From assembly GCA_006937955.1 (NCBI GenBank), contig SSNP01000006.1:3710664-3774663 (forward strand): a stretch of 64,000 bases of DNA, read 5' to 3'. Positions 33,557 through 43,495 of this stretch are shown here, piece by piece; the stretch's first letter is position 1, and every line of letters starts with the position of its first letter. The position numbers and the translations under genes were made by a program. Source of the DNA: Pachypanchax playfairii. Taxonomy: Eukaryota; Chordata; Actinopteri; Cyprinodontiformes; Aplocheilidae. Under the pieces are notes generated by a model. The model was not told where the DNA came from. It did not search any database and saw only the letters and a list, made by a program, of their open reading frames with translations.

Positions 33557-35105
33557 CGCCTCGTGGGTCTGGGCCTCCTCGTGGGTCTGGATCGCCTCGT
33601 GGGTCTGAGCCTCCTCGTGGGTCTGGGCCTCCTCGTGGGTCTGGGCCTCCTCGTGGGTCTGGATCGCCTCGTGGGTCTGAGCCTCCTCGTGGGTCTGGGC
33701 CTCCTCGTGGGTCTGGGCCTCCTCGTAGATCTGGGCCTCCTCGTGGGTCTGGGCCTCCTCGTGGGTCTGGATCGCCTCGTGGGTCTGAGCCTCCTCGTGG
33801 GTCTGGGCCTCCTCGTGGGTCTGGGCCTCCTCGTGGGTCTGAGCCTCCTCGTGGGTCTGGGCCTCCTCGTGGGTCTGGATCGCCTCGTGGGTCTGAGCCT
33901 CCTCGTGGGTCTGGGCCTCCTCGTGGGTCTGGGCCTCCTCGTGGGTCTGGGCCTCCTCGTGGGTCTGGGCCTCCTCGTGGGTCTGGGCCTCCTCGTGGGT
34001 CTGGGCCTCCTCGTGGGTCTGGGCCGCCTCGTGGGTCTGGGCCTCCTCGTGGGTCTGGGCCTCCTCGTGGGTCTGGGCCTCCTCATGGGTCTGGGCCTCC
34101 TCGTGGGTCTGGATCGCCTCGTGGGTCTGAGCCTTCTCGTGGGTCTGGGCCTCCTCGTGGGTCTGGGCCTCCTCGTGGGTCTGGGCCTCCTCGTAGATCT
34201 GGGCCTCCTCGTGGGTCTGGGCCTCCTCGTGGGTCTGGGCCTCCTCGTGGGTCTGGGTCGCCTCGTGGGTCTGGGCCTCCTCGTGGGTCTGGGCCTCCTC
34301 GTGGGTCTGGGCCTCCTCGTGGGTCTGAGCCTCCTCGTGGGTCTGGGCCTCTTCGTGGGTCTGAGCCTCTTCGTGGGTCTGAGCCTCTTCGTGGGTCTGG
34401 GCCTCCTCGTGGGTCTGAGCCTCTTCGTGGGTCTGGGCCTCCTCGTGGGTCTGGGCCTCCTCGTGGGTCTGGGCCTCCTCGTGGGTCTGGGTCGCCTCGT
34501 GGGTCTGAGCCTCCTCGTGGGTCTGGGCCTCTTCGTGGGTCTGAGCCTCTTCGTGGGTCTGAGCCTCCTCGTGGGTCTGGGCCTCCTCGTGGGTCTGAGC
34601 CTCCTCGTGGGTCTGGGCCTCCTCGTGGGTCTGGGCCTCCTCGTGGATCTGGGCCTCCTCGTGGGTCTGGACCGCCTCGTGGGTCTGAGCCTCCTCGTGG
34701 GTCTGGGCCTCCTCGTGGGTCTGGATCGCCTCGTGGGTCTGGGCCTCCTCGTGGGTCTGGGCCTCCTCGTGGGTCTGAGCCTCCTCGTGGGTCTGGGCCT
34801 CCTCGTGGGTCTGGGCCTCCTCGTAGATCTGGGCCTCCTCGTGGGTCTGGGCCTCCTCGTGGGTCTGGGCCTCCTCGTGGGTCTGGGCCTCCTCGTGGGT
34901 CTGGATCGCCTCGTGGGTCTGAGCCTCCTCGTGGGTCTGGGCCTCTTCGTGGGTCTGAGCCTCTTCGTGGGTCTGGGCCTCCTCGTAGATCTGGGCCTCC
35001 TCATGGGTCTGGGCCTCCTCGTGGGTCTGGGCCTCCTCGTGGGTCTGGGCCTCCTCGTGGGTCTGGGCCTCCTCGTGGGTCTGGGCCTCCTCGTGGGTCT
35101 GGGCT
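33557..35105. repeat. 18-bp minisatellite, about 86 units
   Basis: Tandem units of gggtctgggcctcctcgt. Recurrent variants (gggtctgag, ggatcgcctcgt, cttcgt, cgtagatct) are arranged in repeated blocks, which points to higher-order repeats. The 18-bp period keeps frames open on both strands for up to 608 codons (PPRGSG, VGLGLL, RPTRRP or EEAQTH repeats). No splice sites, start context or flanking coding sequence support a gene. Confidence 0.97.
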
Positions 35106-36261
35106 GGACAGATTTTCAATCTTTTTCTCTGCAACTTTTTTAATGACACATTACAGTTTTACTGTATCTGTTACAATGACAATAAAGATTCGTTCATTTG
35201 AATTGTGTCAGAGTTTAAACACGTCAACACAGGTAAAAAAAAAAAAAGTTAAATGATTGTTTTAATGGTCAAGAAATCCAAAAATGTTGATACAGTAATT
35301 ACAGGATTATTATGATTCCAGTTGCACGTCTGAACAGCACAAGATTATACAATCACGTTTTAGCATAAGCTAACCCATTAGCATCAAGACACTGAAAAAC
35401 TATTAAAATGTCAAAAGCTAGCTTAATAGCCACGTTGGAGTTAATGAGGGAAGTGATTGCTAGACCCCCACTGTAACTGAAAAAGTGATTTTCATCAATA
35501 ACTACAACTAGTAAAGATATCAATGTTAATCTAATTGCTAAATGTTTTTCAATCTAATAATATTGATACAACAAAGGTGAGACTGATATGTTTTTGGTTT
35601 GGAGGAAAGCCGGTCCTGGTTCTGGGCTTTAGAGTCCTTTATCTGGGTTTATTCTCAACGGATCCAGTTCAGGGTTGTGGGTAGGGGGTCACACAGCCAC
35701 AAAGACACACATAAAACATAAAACCTTGAGACGAGGTGTCAGATGAAACATTATCATCGTATGAGGATTTTTCTTCATCTGCTCTCTTACACTTGTTCTT
35801 ATTGTGAACTGTTGGTTTGGAGCTTTTATACAAAGTCTTTTTTTCTGATGTACTGTGAGTCCTCTGCTGTCCTCTTCAAGTCTGCAGTTTTGTTGTTGTT
35901 TTCTGTGACAATTATCTGCATTTTCCTAATAATTGTCTGGGGTTGCTGGTCAGATTCTGGAATCTGTAACAGGATGTTGGTTGAGTCCTGTTTGTCCTTT
36001 AACTTGTGCTCCTTCATTTTGCAGCTCTATTTAAATGCAAGGTCACTCAATTTTTTCTTGTTCTCTTGGAGAACAGTCATTAGTCATCCACTTCATGTCA
36101 CATTTAGTTTGGAGCATCTGGACAGATTATTAACCAGATATAAAACTGATCAAATCAATCAGATCAGATCAATACATCTCCAATTTCCTGTTTCACATCA
36201 CTGACTTTCAAACTGACCAATAAGGTTTAATGTCCACTTTGTTTTCAGCTTGAAGAACCAA

Positions 36262-37653
36262 TCAGATCAGATGTTTCCTCACTGAGATCTTCACTGGGAG
36301 GAGCTTTAGTTTATCTTTAGTACCAAAAAATGGAAACATCTTCTGAGTGAAAGTGTGTGTGAAGGTGTGTATGTGTGTGTTTGTATCCAGATCAGAGAAC
36401 AACAGTTTTCCTTTGTTCCAGTCCAGATTCACTCTGATCCTCTGGACCTTCTTCTGGACTGAGAGACGTGTGAGATCAGCTGCTGGAAACACTGCTGAGT
36501 ATTCTCCTTCATGAAACAATATTCCCCAAAATCCAGACTGTATCAATTCCCATTCCTTCCTCTGAACAGACTCTACTAACACGCCAAACATCCAGCCTTC
36601 ACTGTCTCCAACATCAAAATTCCAGCTGTGAGTTCCTGAGTTAAAACCTTCAGAACTCACGACACAGCACCATTTATCAAACCTCTCTGGATTATCAGGA
36701 AGATTCTGTCTCTCTCCTGGTCTCACACTGGTCAGATCTTCAGACAGGATGAGTTTTGGATCTGCAGTGTTTGGATCCAGAATGATGGGAGTGTAGGAGA
36801 CCTCGTCCATCATGTTGTTCCAGATGTTGAAGGCCAGGTTGCCCAGATGTTTGGCCTGGTCTATCAGAGCTCCTGAGGGCAGCTGTGGATCATCCAGCAG
36901 GTGGCAGCGCTGGACTCTTTCCACTGCAGCCTTGTAGTTGTCCAGGAATGAGACGTCTTCAGCTCTCAGCTGTTTCTCTGAGGTTCTGACTGTGTCTGAA
37001 AGATCTTCTATCTGTCTGCTCAGAGCCTCCATCTTCTCCTTCATCATCCCACTCTTCTGCTCCTCTTCCTCCCTCAGATCAGCCAGCCTGGCCTCCTCTT
37101 TCTCTGTTAGAAACTGATGAAGCTTCTCAAACTGCTCCTTAATCTGCGTCTCTGTGTGTCGGGTCTGGACCTTAATGTGTTCTGATGTCAGATTAAACTC
37201 ATCTTTAACTTTCCTCCAGAGTTCCAGTTTCTTCTTCAGAGGTTCCAGAGTTTCCTGAAGTTTCTTCTTGTGTTCTCGTGCAGCTTCATCGATGGGTCTG
37301 AATCTGTGGTCACTGTGTTTCTCTGAATCTCTGCAGACGAGACAAACTGGCTGCTGATGGTCCAGACAGAAGAGTCTGAGTTTCTCAGAGTGCAGACTGC
37401 AGAGAGGTTCTGAAGATCTCAGATGTTTCTCCTGTAAGAAGGACTCACACAGGTTCTTCAAAGCCAGATTACAGGGTGGATTATCCTTTGAAGATCTCCT
37501 CTTACAAACTGGACATTCTTGTCCTGGTTTCTCTCTCCACCAGGTCTTCAGACAGTCTTTACAGAAGCTGTGACTACATGACAGAAGAACTGGATCTCTG
37601 AAGACCTCCTGACAGACGGGACAGCAGAGATCCTCCTCTGATCTGGAAGCCAT
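36262..37653 (-). CDS. TRIM E3 ubiquitin ligase, A33/TRIM35-like, copy 2
   Basis: 463 codons in one exon, antisense to atrn. It starts MASRSEEDLCCPVCQEVF. RING ligands are C11, C14, C26, H28, C31, C34, C47 and C50, followed by an intact type-2 B-box, a coiled coil and PRY-SPRY. Its RING-to-B-box linker (CKRRSSKDNPPCNLAL) resembles copy 3 and not copy 1. In SPRY it has its own loops: FDKWCCVVSS, GDSEGWMFGV, and a two-residue insertion at KEWELIQSGFW. It ends VKISVRKHLI, as copy 3 does. Expected role is ubiquitin ligase with SPRY-directed target choice, by family. It keeps the 90-bp UTR intron and the upstream AP-1-type site, but it has lost the shared poly(A) region, so it must use another signal. 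Confidence 0.92.
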   Translation of the reverse strand: MASRSEEDLCCPVCQEVFRDPVLLSCSHSFCKDCLKTWWREKPGQECPVCKRRSSKDNPPCNLALKNLCESFLQEKHLRSSEPLCSLHSEKLRLFCLDHQQPVCLVCRDSEKHSDHRFRPIDEAAREHKKKLQETLEPLKKKLELWRKVKDEFNLTSEHIKVQTRHTETQIKEQFEKLHQFLTEKEEARLADLREEEEQKSGMMKEKMEALSRQIEDLSDTVRTSEKQLRAEDVSFLDNYKAAVERVQRCHLLDDPQLPSGALIDQAKHLGNLAFNIWNNMMDEVSYTPIILDPNTADPKLILSEDLTSVRPGERQNLPDNPERFDKWCCVVSSEGFNSGTHSWNFDVGDSEGWMFGVLVESVQRKEWELIQSGFWGILFHEGEYSAVFPAADLTRLSVQKKVQRIRVNLDWNKGKLLFSDLDTNTHIHTFTHTFTQKMFPFFGTKDKLKLLPVKISVRKHLI

Positions 37654-37670
37654 TTAGTCTCTGAGTGAAT

Positions 37671-37760
37671 CTGAAACCACAGCAGACAGAAAGTCCAGTC
37701 AGTCATGGCTCCTCCCCCTCTAACGTCCCTCAAACTGAGTGTGTTTTTGGTCCAACTCAC
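37671..37760 (-). other. 5' UTR intron of TRIM copy 2
   Basis: On the minus strand, a 90-bp GT-AG intron identical in length and placement to those of copies 1 and 3, ending 17 bp before the ATG. Confidence 0.75.
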
Positions 37761-37901
37761 CTTCAGTGTTGGAGTTTTTCTCTCCTGCAGCTGGACTCAC
37801 TCAGATGAAGCTGCTGGTTTGGTCTGAAGGTTCAATCTGATCGGCTGTGAGTCTCTCTGTAGAGACCAAGAACCACAAACTGTTTCCTGCTTTAGTTCAG
37901 G

Positions 37902-37908
37902 TGAGTCA
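37902..37908 (-). promoter_or_regulatory. Conserved AP-1-type site upstream of TRIM copy 2
   Basis: TGACTCA on the minus strand, 255 bp upstream of the ATG, as in the other two copies. Confidence 0.4.
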
Positions 37909-40004
37909 GGTGAAGGGGCGGAGCTTCAACCTGTTCTACCTGCTGCTTCACCTGTACCTGAGGTGTGTTTCATTCCAAAGTTCAGCTGCTTTAAAACTGA
38001 CTGATAAAAACCTTCATGAAGAAGAAACAGAAACTGTTCTGGTTGTTTTTTATTGATCTTTAAACTATAAAATCAGAGAAATTCTGGTCCAACACAGCAG
38101 AACCAGATCTTCAGGTCCAAACTCAGCTACATCTTAAAGATAAAGGACAGAAACATGTTGGACAGAGAGGACAAATGGTTCAGGTATCTGAGGTTCACAC
38201 TACCATCCCTGACTCCCGTCTCACTCCCCGTCCCGACTTGAATGTCACATTCTTCTCTAAAGACTCATTAACAGAAGACAACAGAGTGTCTTTCAGGGGG
38301 TTTTGGTTCTTTGAAGTTCTCTGTAGAGTTCTTGTTTAGCTAAATGAAGCAGGGACGTCATGACCTACTCTCTATACAGGAAGTTCTTCACCTGTTTGTG
38401 GTTTTTCTGCTCAGTTTCTTGAAGCTGCAGTTGAGATTCTCTGAGTCTATCCATTAAAAGGTTAAAAGTTGTCTGGGATCTTCAGACTCTTCCACTGACG
38501 GGTTCGATGAAGACACAGTTTTGGTGGGATTTGTCTGTCTGGCCAGGCTTTTCTTCAGAAACTGTATTTCTGTTCTCTGCTGCTCATGAAGACACTATGA
38601 GGAACTTGTTCTGTTGTTTCTTCTTCAGCAGAGACATTTCAATCATCTGCAGATGGAGAGGATTCCTCACGCTGATGGTCATCCTGTTTGTTGATTCTAC
38701 TTGATTTGTAGTGAATAAATGTGACATCTGAACATATTTAATCACTGATTAAGATTGAAAAGGTTTTTCTGTTAAAGGCTTTTTCACTGTGTTTCACTCA
38801 GAAACTCAGGAGAAATGACAGCATGTGATCTGAATGTCAGACTTGCACTTTGATGATGTCATCAAAAGGAAAAGAAGTGGAATCTGATTACCTACTACAA
38901 ATTCTATATCAAAAATATACAAGTTTTTTCTATACTTGAAATATAGAAATTTAAATGTAGTTTTTATATTGTATCACTTACTTTAGTGTACTGCAACTCT
39001 ATATTAATCTAGATCAGTCTGCAGGTAAATAAGTCCAAATATTATTGTGTTCTTACATCTCTTCATTGGCTTCCAGTGAATTTTAGAATTTAGTTTCAAA
39101 TGTTCTTGATCTTTTTTTTTATATTTTAGCACCTTTGTGTTTGTTTGAACTCTTTCACCCTTCACCAGACCTCAGGGTCGGTCAGCTGGATGATTTCTTC
39201 TGGTTGTTCCCAGAGTGAAGTTCAAATCTCACAGTGGTAACACGTCCTCAGTGGTTGGACCTGAACTGCATGTGGGACAACCTGTCTAACCAGTTTAAAG
39301 CTGCACAGTCTTTTGAACATTTCAAGCTTTTGACGTTGGTGTTCTAACCATGTCTTGGCCAGTCGTTTTACTTTATACTACATTCATTGTAATGAACATC
39401 TGGATTGCAAAAAACAAGCCTTAACCAACATTTCGTCTTGTGTTTGTTAAACTTGATTCTTTCTTTAATTCTCTCAGTCCACCTCCTTCCTGTTTCTCTA
39501 ATACGATCGTTCCCTTCAACTGTTTACACTGTCTCTGTCTGCTACCTTCTGTTCATCTGTCCTTAAAACTATTCATCCTTTTTCTATCTCCATTCTTCAG
39601 ACTTACCTTGAGCTAAACGGCTGGGAGGAAATGATGTGTGGCCGATTAGAGCCCTGAATGATGGAGGGACACTTTTGTCCCTGCCAGGGAGAGGAGAAGG
39701 CCTCGGATCATAGTAAAAAGGATGGAGGGCAGCCGTGAAAATGAGGGAGGGACAGAAACAAGAGACAGGAAGCAGGTGACGCTGGGTTAATATGAGTGGA
39801 GAAGGACAGATGTCCTTGGATGAGGAGATGGAGGGAAGAATGTCGAGTGATAAAGTAAAGATGGAGGAGGAGAGGGGAGTCTGTCCGTTCCTGTCCCCGT
39901 GACAGATGATTAACTAACCTTGTCAAATCTGGATAAAGTGTGTCTGGGTGTGTGTGCAGGACATTAGTGTCCTTTCTCTGTGACTGTATCATTCTCCTTG
40001 TCTC

Positions 40005-40008
<4 letters not shown>

Positions 40009-40053
<45 letters not shown>
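40009..40053. repeat. (CA)n microsatellite
   Basis: About 22 CA units without interruption, within an atrn intron. Confidence 0.95.
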
Positions 40054-40055
<2 letters not shown>

Positions 40056-40751
40056 GACCTTTCAAGCTGCAGCTGACAACATGCTGGATGTCTGTTTGGA
40101 CTTTCAGGAACTGACAGAAAACGTCCATGTTTCATGAACCTTCTGGCTGATTCATCACATGTTTTATTTCAGAGACACTTTGATGTAACAGAAACATTCT
40201 ATAAACATATTTATCATGGCATCAGCTGGGTCAGACGTTTGTTTTACAGACGGAGGTAGAACAATCAGAAGTCCGTTTGACTTCCGTCCGTTAGTCATGT
40301 CCATTTCCAACCATCTGAGTCTTCATCGTTGGACAATGTGCAGAGGTTCGACGTGGAAACGTCACTTTGCTTTTGATACAATCTGTTATTTAGATTTAGA
40401 AATCTGTAAAAACTCTGGGTCTGTTCTGGCCTCTGATTGGTCTCCTGAGGAGAACCTGAGCTGATATTATCTCTTCTCGTGCTTGTTGTCCTTCGTGCTT
40501 CTGCCGTGCCATCAGCACCTATCACTGAGCAGTTTGATTGCCTCCATAAATTTTGCATGATTCACATCAGTAGTTCAGTGTCTGCAGCTCGCTCTGATAC
40601 TCTGCAGCAGTCTCTCACGACTCCCTGAAATGTGCAGAAACAAACCCTGAAGTAGAATCTTCTGTTTCTTCCAGTTTGATCTTATTGATGAGGGAATTTC
40701 AGTGGAGTGTGACTTCACTCTGACCTGTCAGAAGAATTGTGTCCTGTTGTT

Positions 40752-41012
40752 GGGCTGCACGGTGGTGCAGTGGGTAGCGCTGTTGCCTTGCAGCCAGAAG
40801 GTCCTGGGTTTGAAATCAGGACCTTTCTGCATGGCTTCCTCCCACAGACCAAAAACATGCATGAGGTTCATTAGAAACTCTAAACTGTCCCGAGTGGTTG
40901 TCTGTGTATATGTGGCCCTGTGATGGACAGGTAAACTGTTCAAGTGTAGCCCCGCCTCTCACCCAATGACTTGACCCTGAGCAGGAGGAAACAGGTGCAG
41001 ATAGATGGATAA
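40752..41012 (+). mobile_element. tRNA-derived SINE, degraded
   Basis: It begins GGGCTGCACGGTGGTGCAGT, the familiar head of a fish SINE-like repeat. It has an A-box-like segment (about 40764-40780) and a B-box-like segment at 40807-40817 (GGTTTGAAATC). The body carries CTTCCTCCCACAGACC and CCCCGCCTCTCACCC, typical of this repeat family as I recall it. It ends in an atagatggata tail. It is not a working tRNA gene because the acceptor and anticodon arms are not formed. Confidence 0.75.
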
Positions 41013-43401
41013 AAATACTTTCTGGACGTTTTGATGTGTTGCGATAGAGAAACAGTTTACTGCATCTCACCTGATCTAAAGAAAATGTTATTTAGACTTA
41101 AAATTTAACAGGAAATCTTTCACCTGAACTTCCTTCAGATTCTTTAGGAGGGGCAGTTTTATAACAGATTATGTGTTCATTCTATTATAAATGTTTGTAT
41201 TCTCATAGTGAAGCAGATTGTTTATTTATTTAACAATAAAAGTAAAAAAGTAAATCAGAAACTTTTTTTTTTTAAATGAGTCATCCAACTCCTCCTCAAA
41301 AACCCCAAAATAATTTACTTATAAATTAGGATTTTAAAAATTCAGCTGGTCATGTATTAAGAACATTTTCTTTGAAGTCTTTAAAATTTTTTCTTTTACG
41401 AAAATTAACTGTTTTTATTTAAAAAATTTTTAGAAACACAAAAGAAAATGAATGGATAATAAACACATTGTATCACATGCACATCAGACGTTTCCTGCTA
41501 CAATTATTCACTGTTCTAAAATCCAAAACTCTCAGATTCAGTTGCTTTTTACATTCTGGTGAATAAATTATTGCAGTTTGTTTCCAGACAAGCAGAAACG
41601 TCTCAGAGGAAGAAGCAACAGAACATTTCAGGTTTCCATAAAACTGCATGTTAATACTTGATAGCAGCAGAAGAGGATTAATGTTGTTGTTTGTATTTGT
41701 GTTCTCTTGTTTTAAGTCTAACTGCAGAGTTTTCTGTTTCCTATAAAGTTATCTGGAGTTTTATAACTGCAAACCCTGGAGAAAAAAGAAGCCGTCTGTA
41801 GAAACAGATAAGAGCTTCACTTCCGTTTGTTCTGTAATATTTTCCCACTGATTTATTTCCTCATCTCTACCTGAGTCTGAATGACTCCGATGGTTCATAT
41901 CCCACCTACACACAACAACAGGCTTGTTTTTATTGTGTGTGTGTGTGTGTACATGCAGAGGCAGCGGGCTGAGAAATTGTTCTTTCTTCAAGGGGTTTGC
42001 TCGAGTCATAGGGAATCTGATTTATATCAAATCAGCCTTTTTTTGCTCAGAGATCAGGTTTTCTTTTTCCCTGCAGCTTATTTTCTGTATCGTCAGCAAG
42101 TGTTGGATGATGTGTGTTCACATTCATCCATTTCATTCATTCACTCTGTTCTGATTCCTCTGCTGCGTTCACACGTTACCTGTAGAGGTGACTCCACTTC
42201 CTGTCATCCAGCTGGCTTCTCTGGATCTGTTTCCTGTGTGGAAATGTGTTGAAAACTCTCATTTTACAGCGTACATGAGAACAAAAGGCTCCAGTAGCCT
42301 CAACAGGAACAGGAAGTGACTTTCATTTAAAAAAAAACAACTAAATATTTATTTTCTCCTGATTCCTAATCAAGAAGAGCAACATAGAAGATGTTGTACA
42401 TGATGTTTATTCATACATCAGACATTTAAAACTACATTAACTTTATATAAATCTGTTGGATAATGACTTTGCATTTACTTCTCATCATATTTATATATTT
42501 AATGTGACCTGATAACCGTCTGATTCCACCATTTGGAACCAGTATTCAGTTTTCGGGTCCGTGTTCCTCCCCGTTACCCTCCATGAAGCTTTTGTTGGAT
42601 AGATAAGTGTGTGTCCTGACTGTGCCCTTTTGTTGTCACACTTCTAAATCTATATTGTGTGAACTGCCAGGTGACCCTAACCTGCAGCAGTACACCTGTA
42701 ATTTGTCAACTATCTGAAATCGGAGGTTATCAACTCTTTCAGTTCAGGGTGATTTTCTATTTTTGCTGCAGGTTGATCTCATTTCCAGTAATAGATTGAA
42801 AGTGGTGCTGCAGCTCCTTCCTCAGTCTTTGCTGTTGAAAACTACCAATTGAGTTTGTGAAATGGAAACGCCCCGCTGTTCAACCTTGTTCCGCTCGACA
42901 CGAGCCCCGAAAAGTTTTAATATTCAAAGGAAAGTGGCTCTTTTTATATGTTCAGAGGAGGCGGGTTGTTTTTCTCATCATCTGTCCGATGATTTGGATT
43001 TACATTGACCTGAGCTCACAGCTGGTTTATTATAGAGCTCGTCTCTGAGCCAGTTGGAAAGAGTGAGAACAAAGCAGTAAAGTCAATAGCAGGATGCAGG
43101 TTTGAGTCTTCCTCACACAGAAACAAAAGGTTATTGTCTTCCTTTTGCTTCTGCCGACCCTCAGCCTCTTTCTCTTTTTCAACATTTTGACTTTTCTTCA
43201 TCTGCATTCGTTTCCACACCAGGAGTCGTATTAATCACTCTGCTCAGGGATTATTGTGTTTATACCAAGAATGCACGTCTCAGTGTTGGATTCAGCTCAG
43301 GATTAGTGTCGCGCTCCAAGGGTGATTCAGCAGTATTTCAGTTCTATAAAACATACTGTCACATTTTAAAATAATCAATTGTTTTATTTATTTCTTTGCA
43401 G

Positions 43402-43495
43402 CATGCAAGTGTAACAGCCACGCCAGCGTGTGTCACGTCAACACGGGGAAGTGCTTCTGTACCACCAAGGGCGTCAAGGGAGACCAATGTCAGCT
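43402..43495 (+). CDS. atrn: attractin exon: laminin-type EGF module
   Basis: A 94-bp exon with acceptor tttctttgcag. It reads ACKCNSHASVCHVNTGKCFC, then TTKGVKGDQCQL. This is the first part of the second laminin-type EGF module (CFCTTKGVKGDQCQLC is strongly conserved in the family). The donor gtgagt falls after the second base of Leu. The first base of the exon at 48004 completes CTA. Confidence 0.94.

Larger units (their letters stand above)
36084..38182 (-). repeat. TRIM duplicon, copy 2 (inverted)
   Basis: Reverse-oriented match to copies 1 and 3. On its 3' side the match ends at 36084, only about 180 bp after the stop, so the 3' flank with the AATAAA of copies 1 and 3 is missing. On the promoter side it extends to about 38182, further than copy 3. 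Confidence 0.88.
33018..43401 (+). other. atrn intron, 10.4 kb, hosting TRIM copy 2 (antisense)
   Basis: It holds the 18-bp array (33557-35105), the inverted TRIM duplicon (36084-38182), a (CA)n tract (40009-40053) and a tRNA-derived SINE (40752-41012). Positions 35110-36083, 38183-40000 and 41013-43401 are otherwise unique sequence in which I see no gene. The open frame at 35743-36204 runs into the TRIM 3' flank and is not credible. Confidence 0.75.

Noticed and set aside
33430..35256. 608-codon PPRGSG-repeat protein and 492-536-codon frames on both strands
   Set aside because: An 18-bp period without stops keeps several frames open on both strands at once. There is no splice or start support and no non-repeat coding sequence.
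35743..36204. 153-codon membrane-like frame on + strand
   Set aside because: Its last third is the antisense of the TRIM copy-2 3' flank, and the rest is low-complexity T-rich sequence. No homologue recognised.
38370..38700. Possible gene fragment on minus strand (peptide RESQLQLQETEQKNHKQVKN)
   Set aside because: It looks faintly coding but is short, needs frame changes and has no recognised domain.
40752..40830. tRNA gene
   Set aside because: A- and B-box-like words are present but the cloverleaf arms do not form. It is the head of a SINE.
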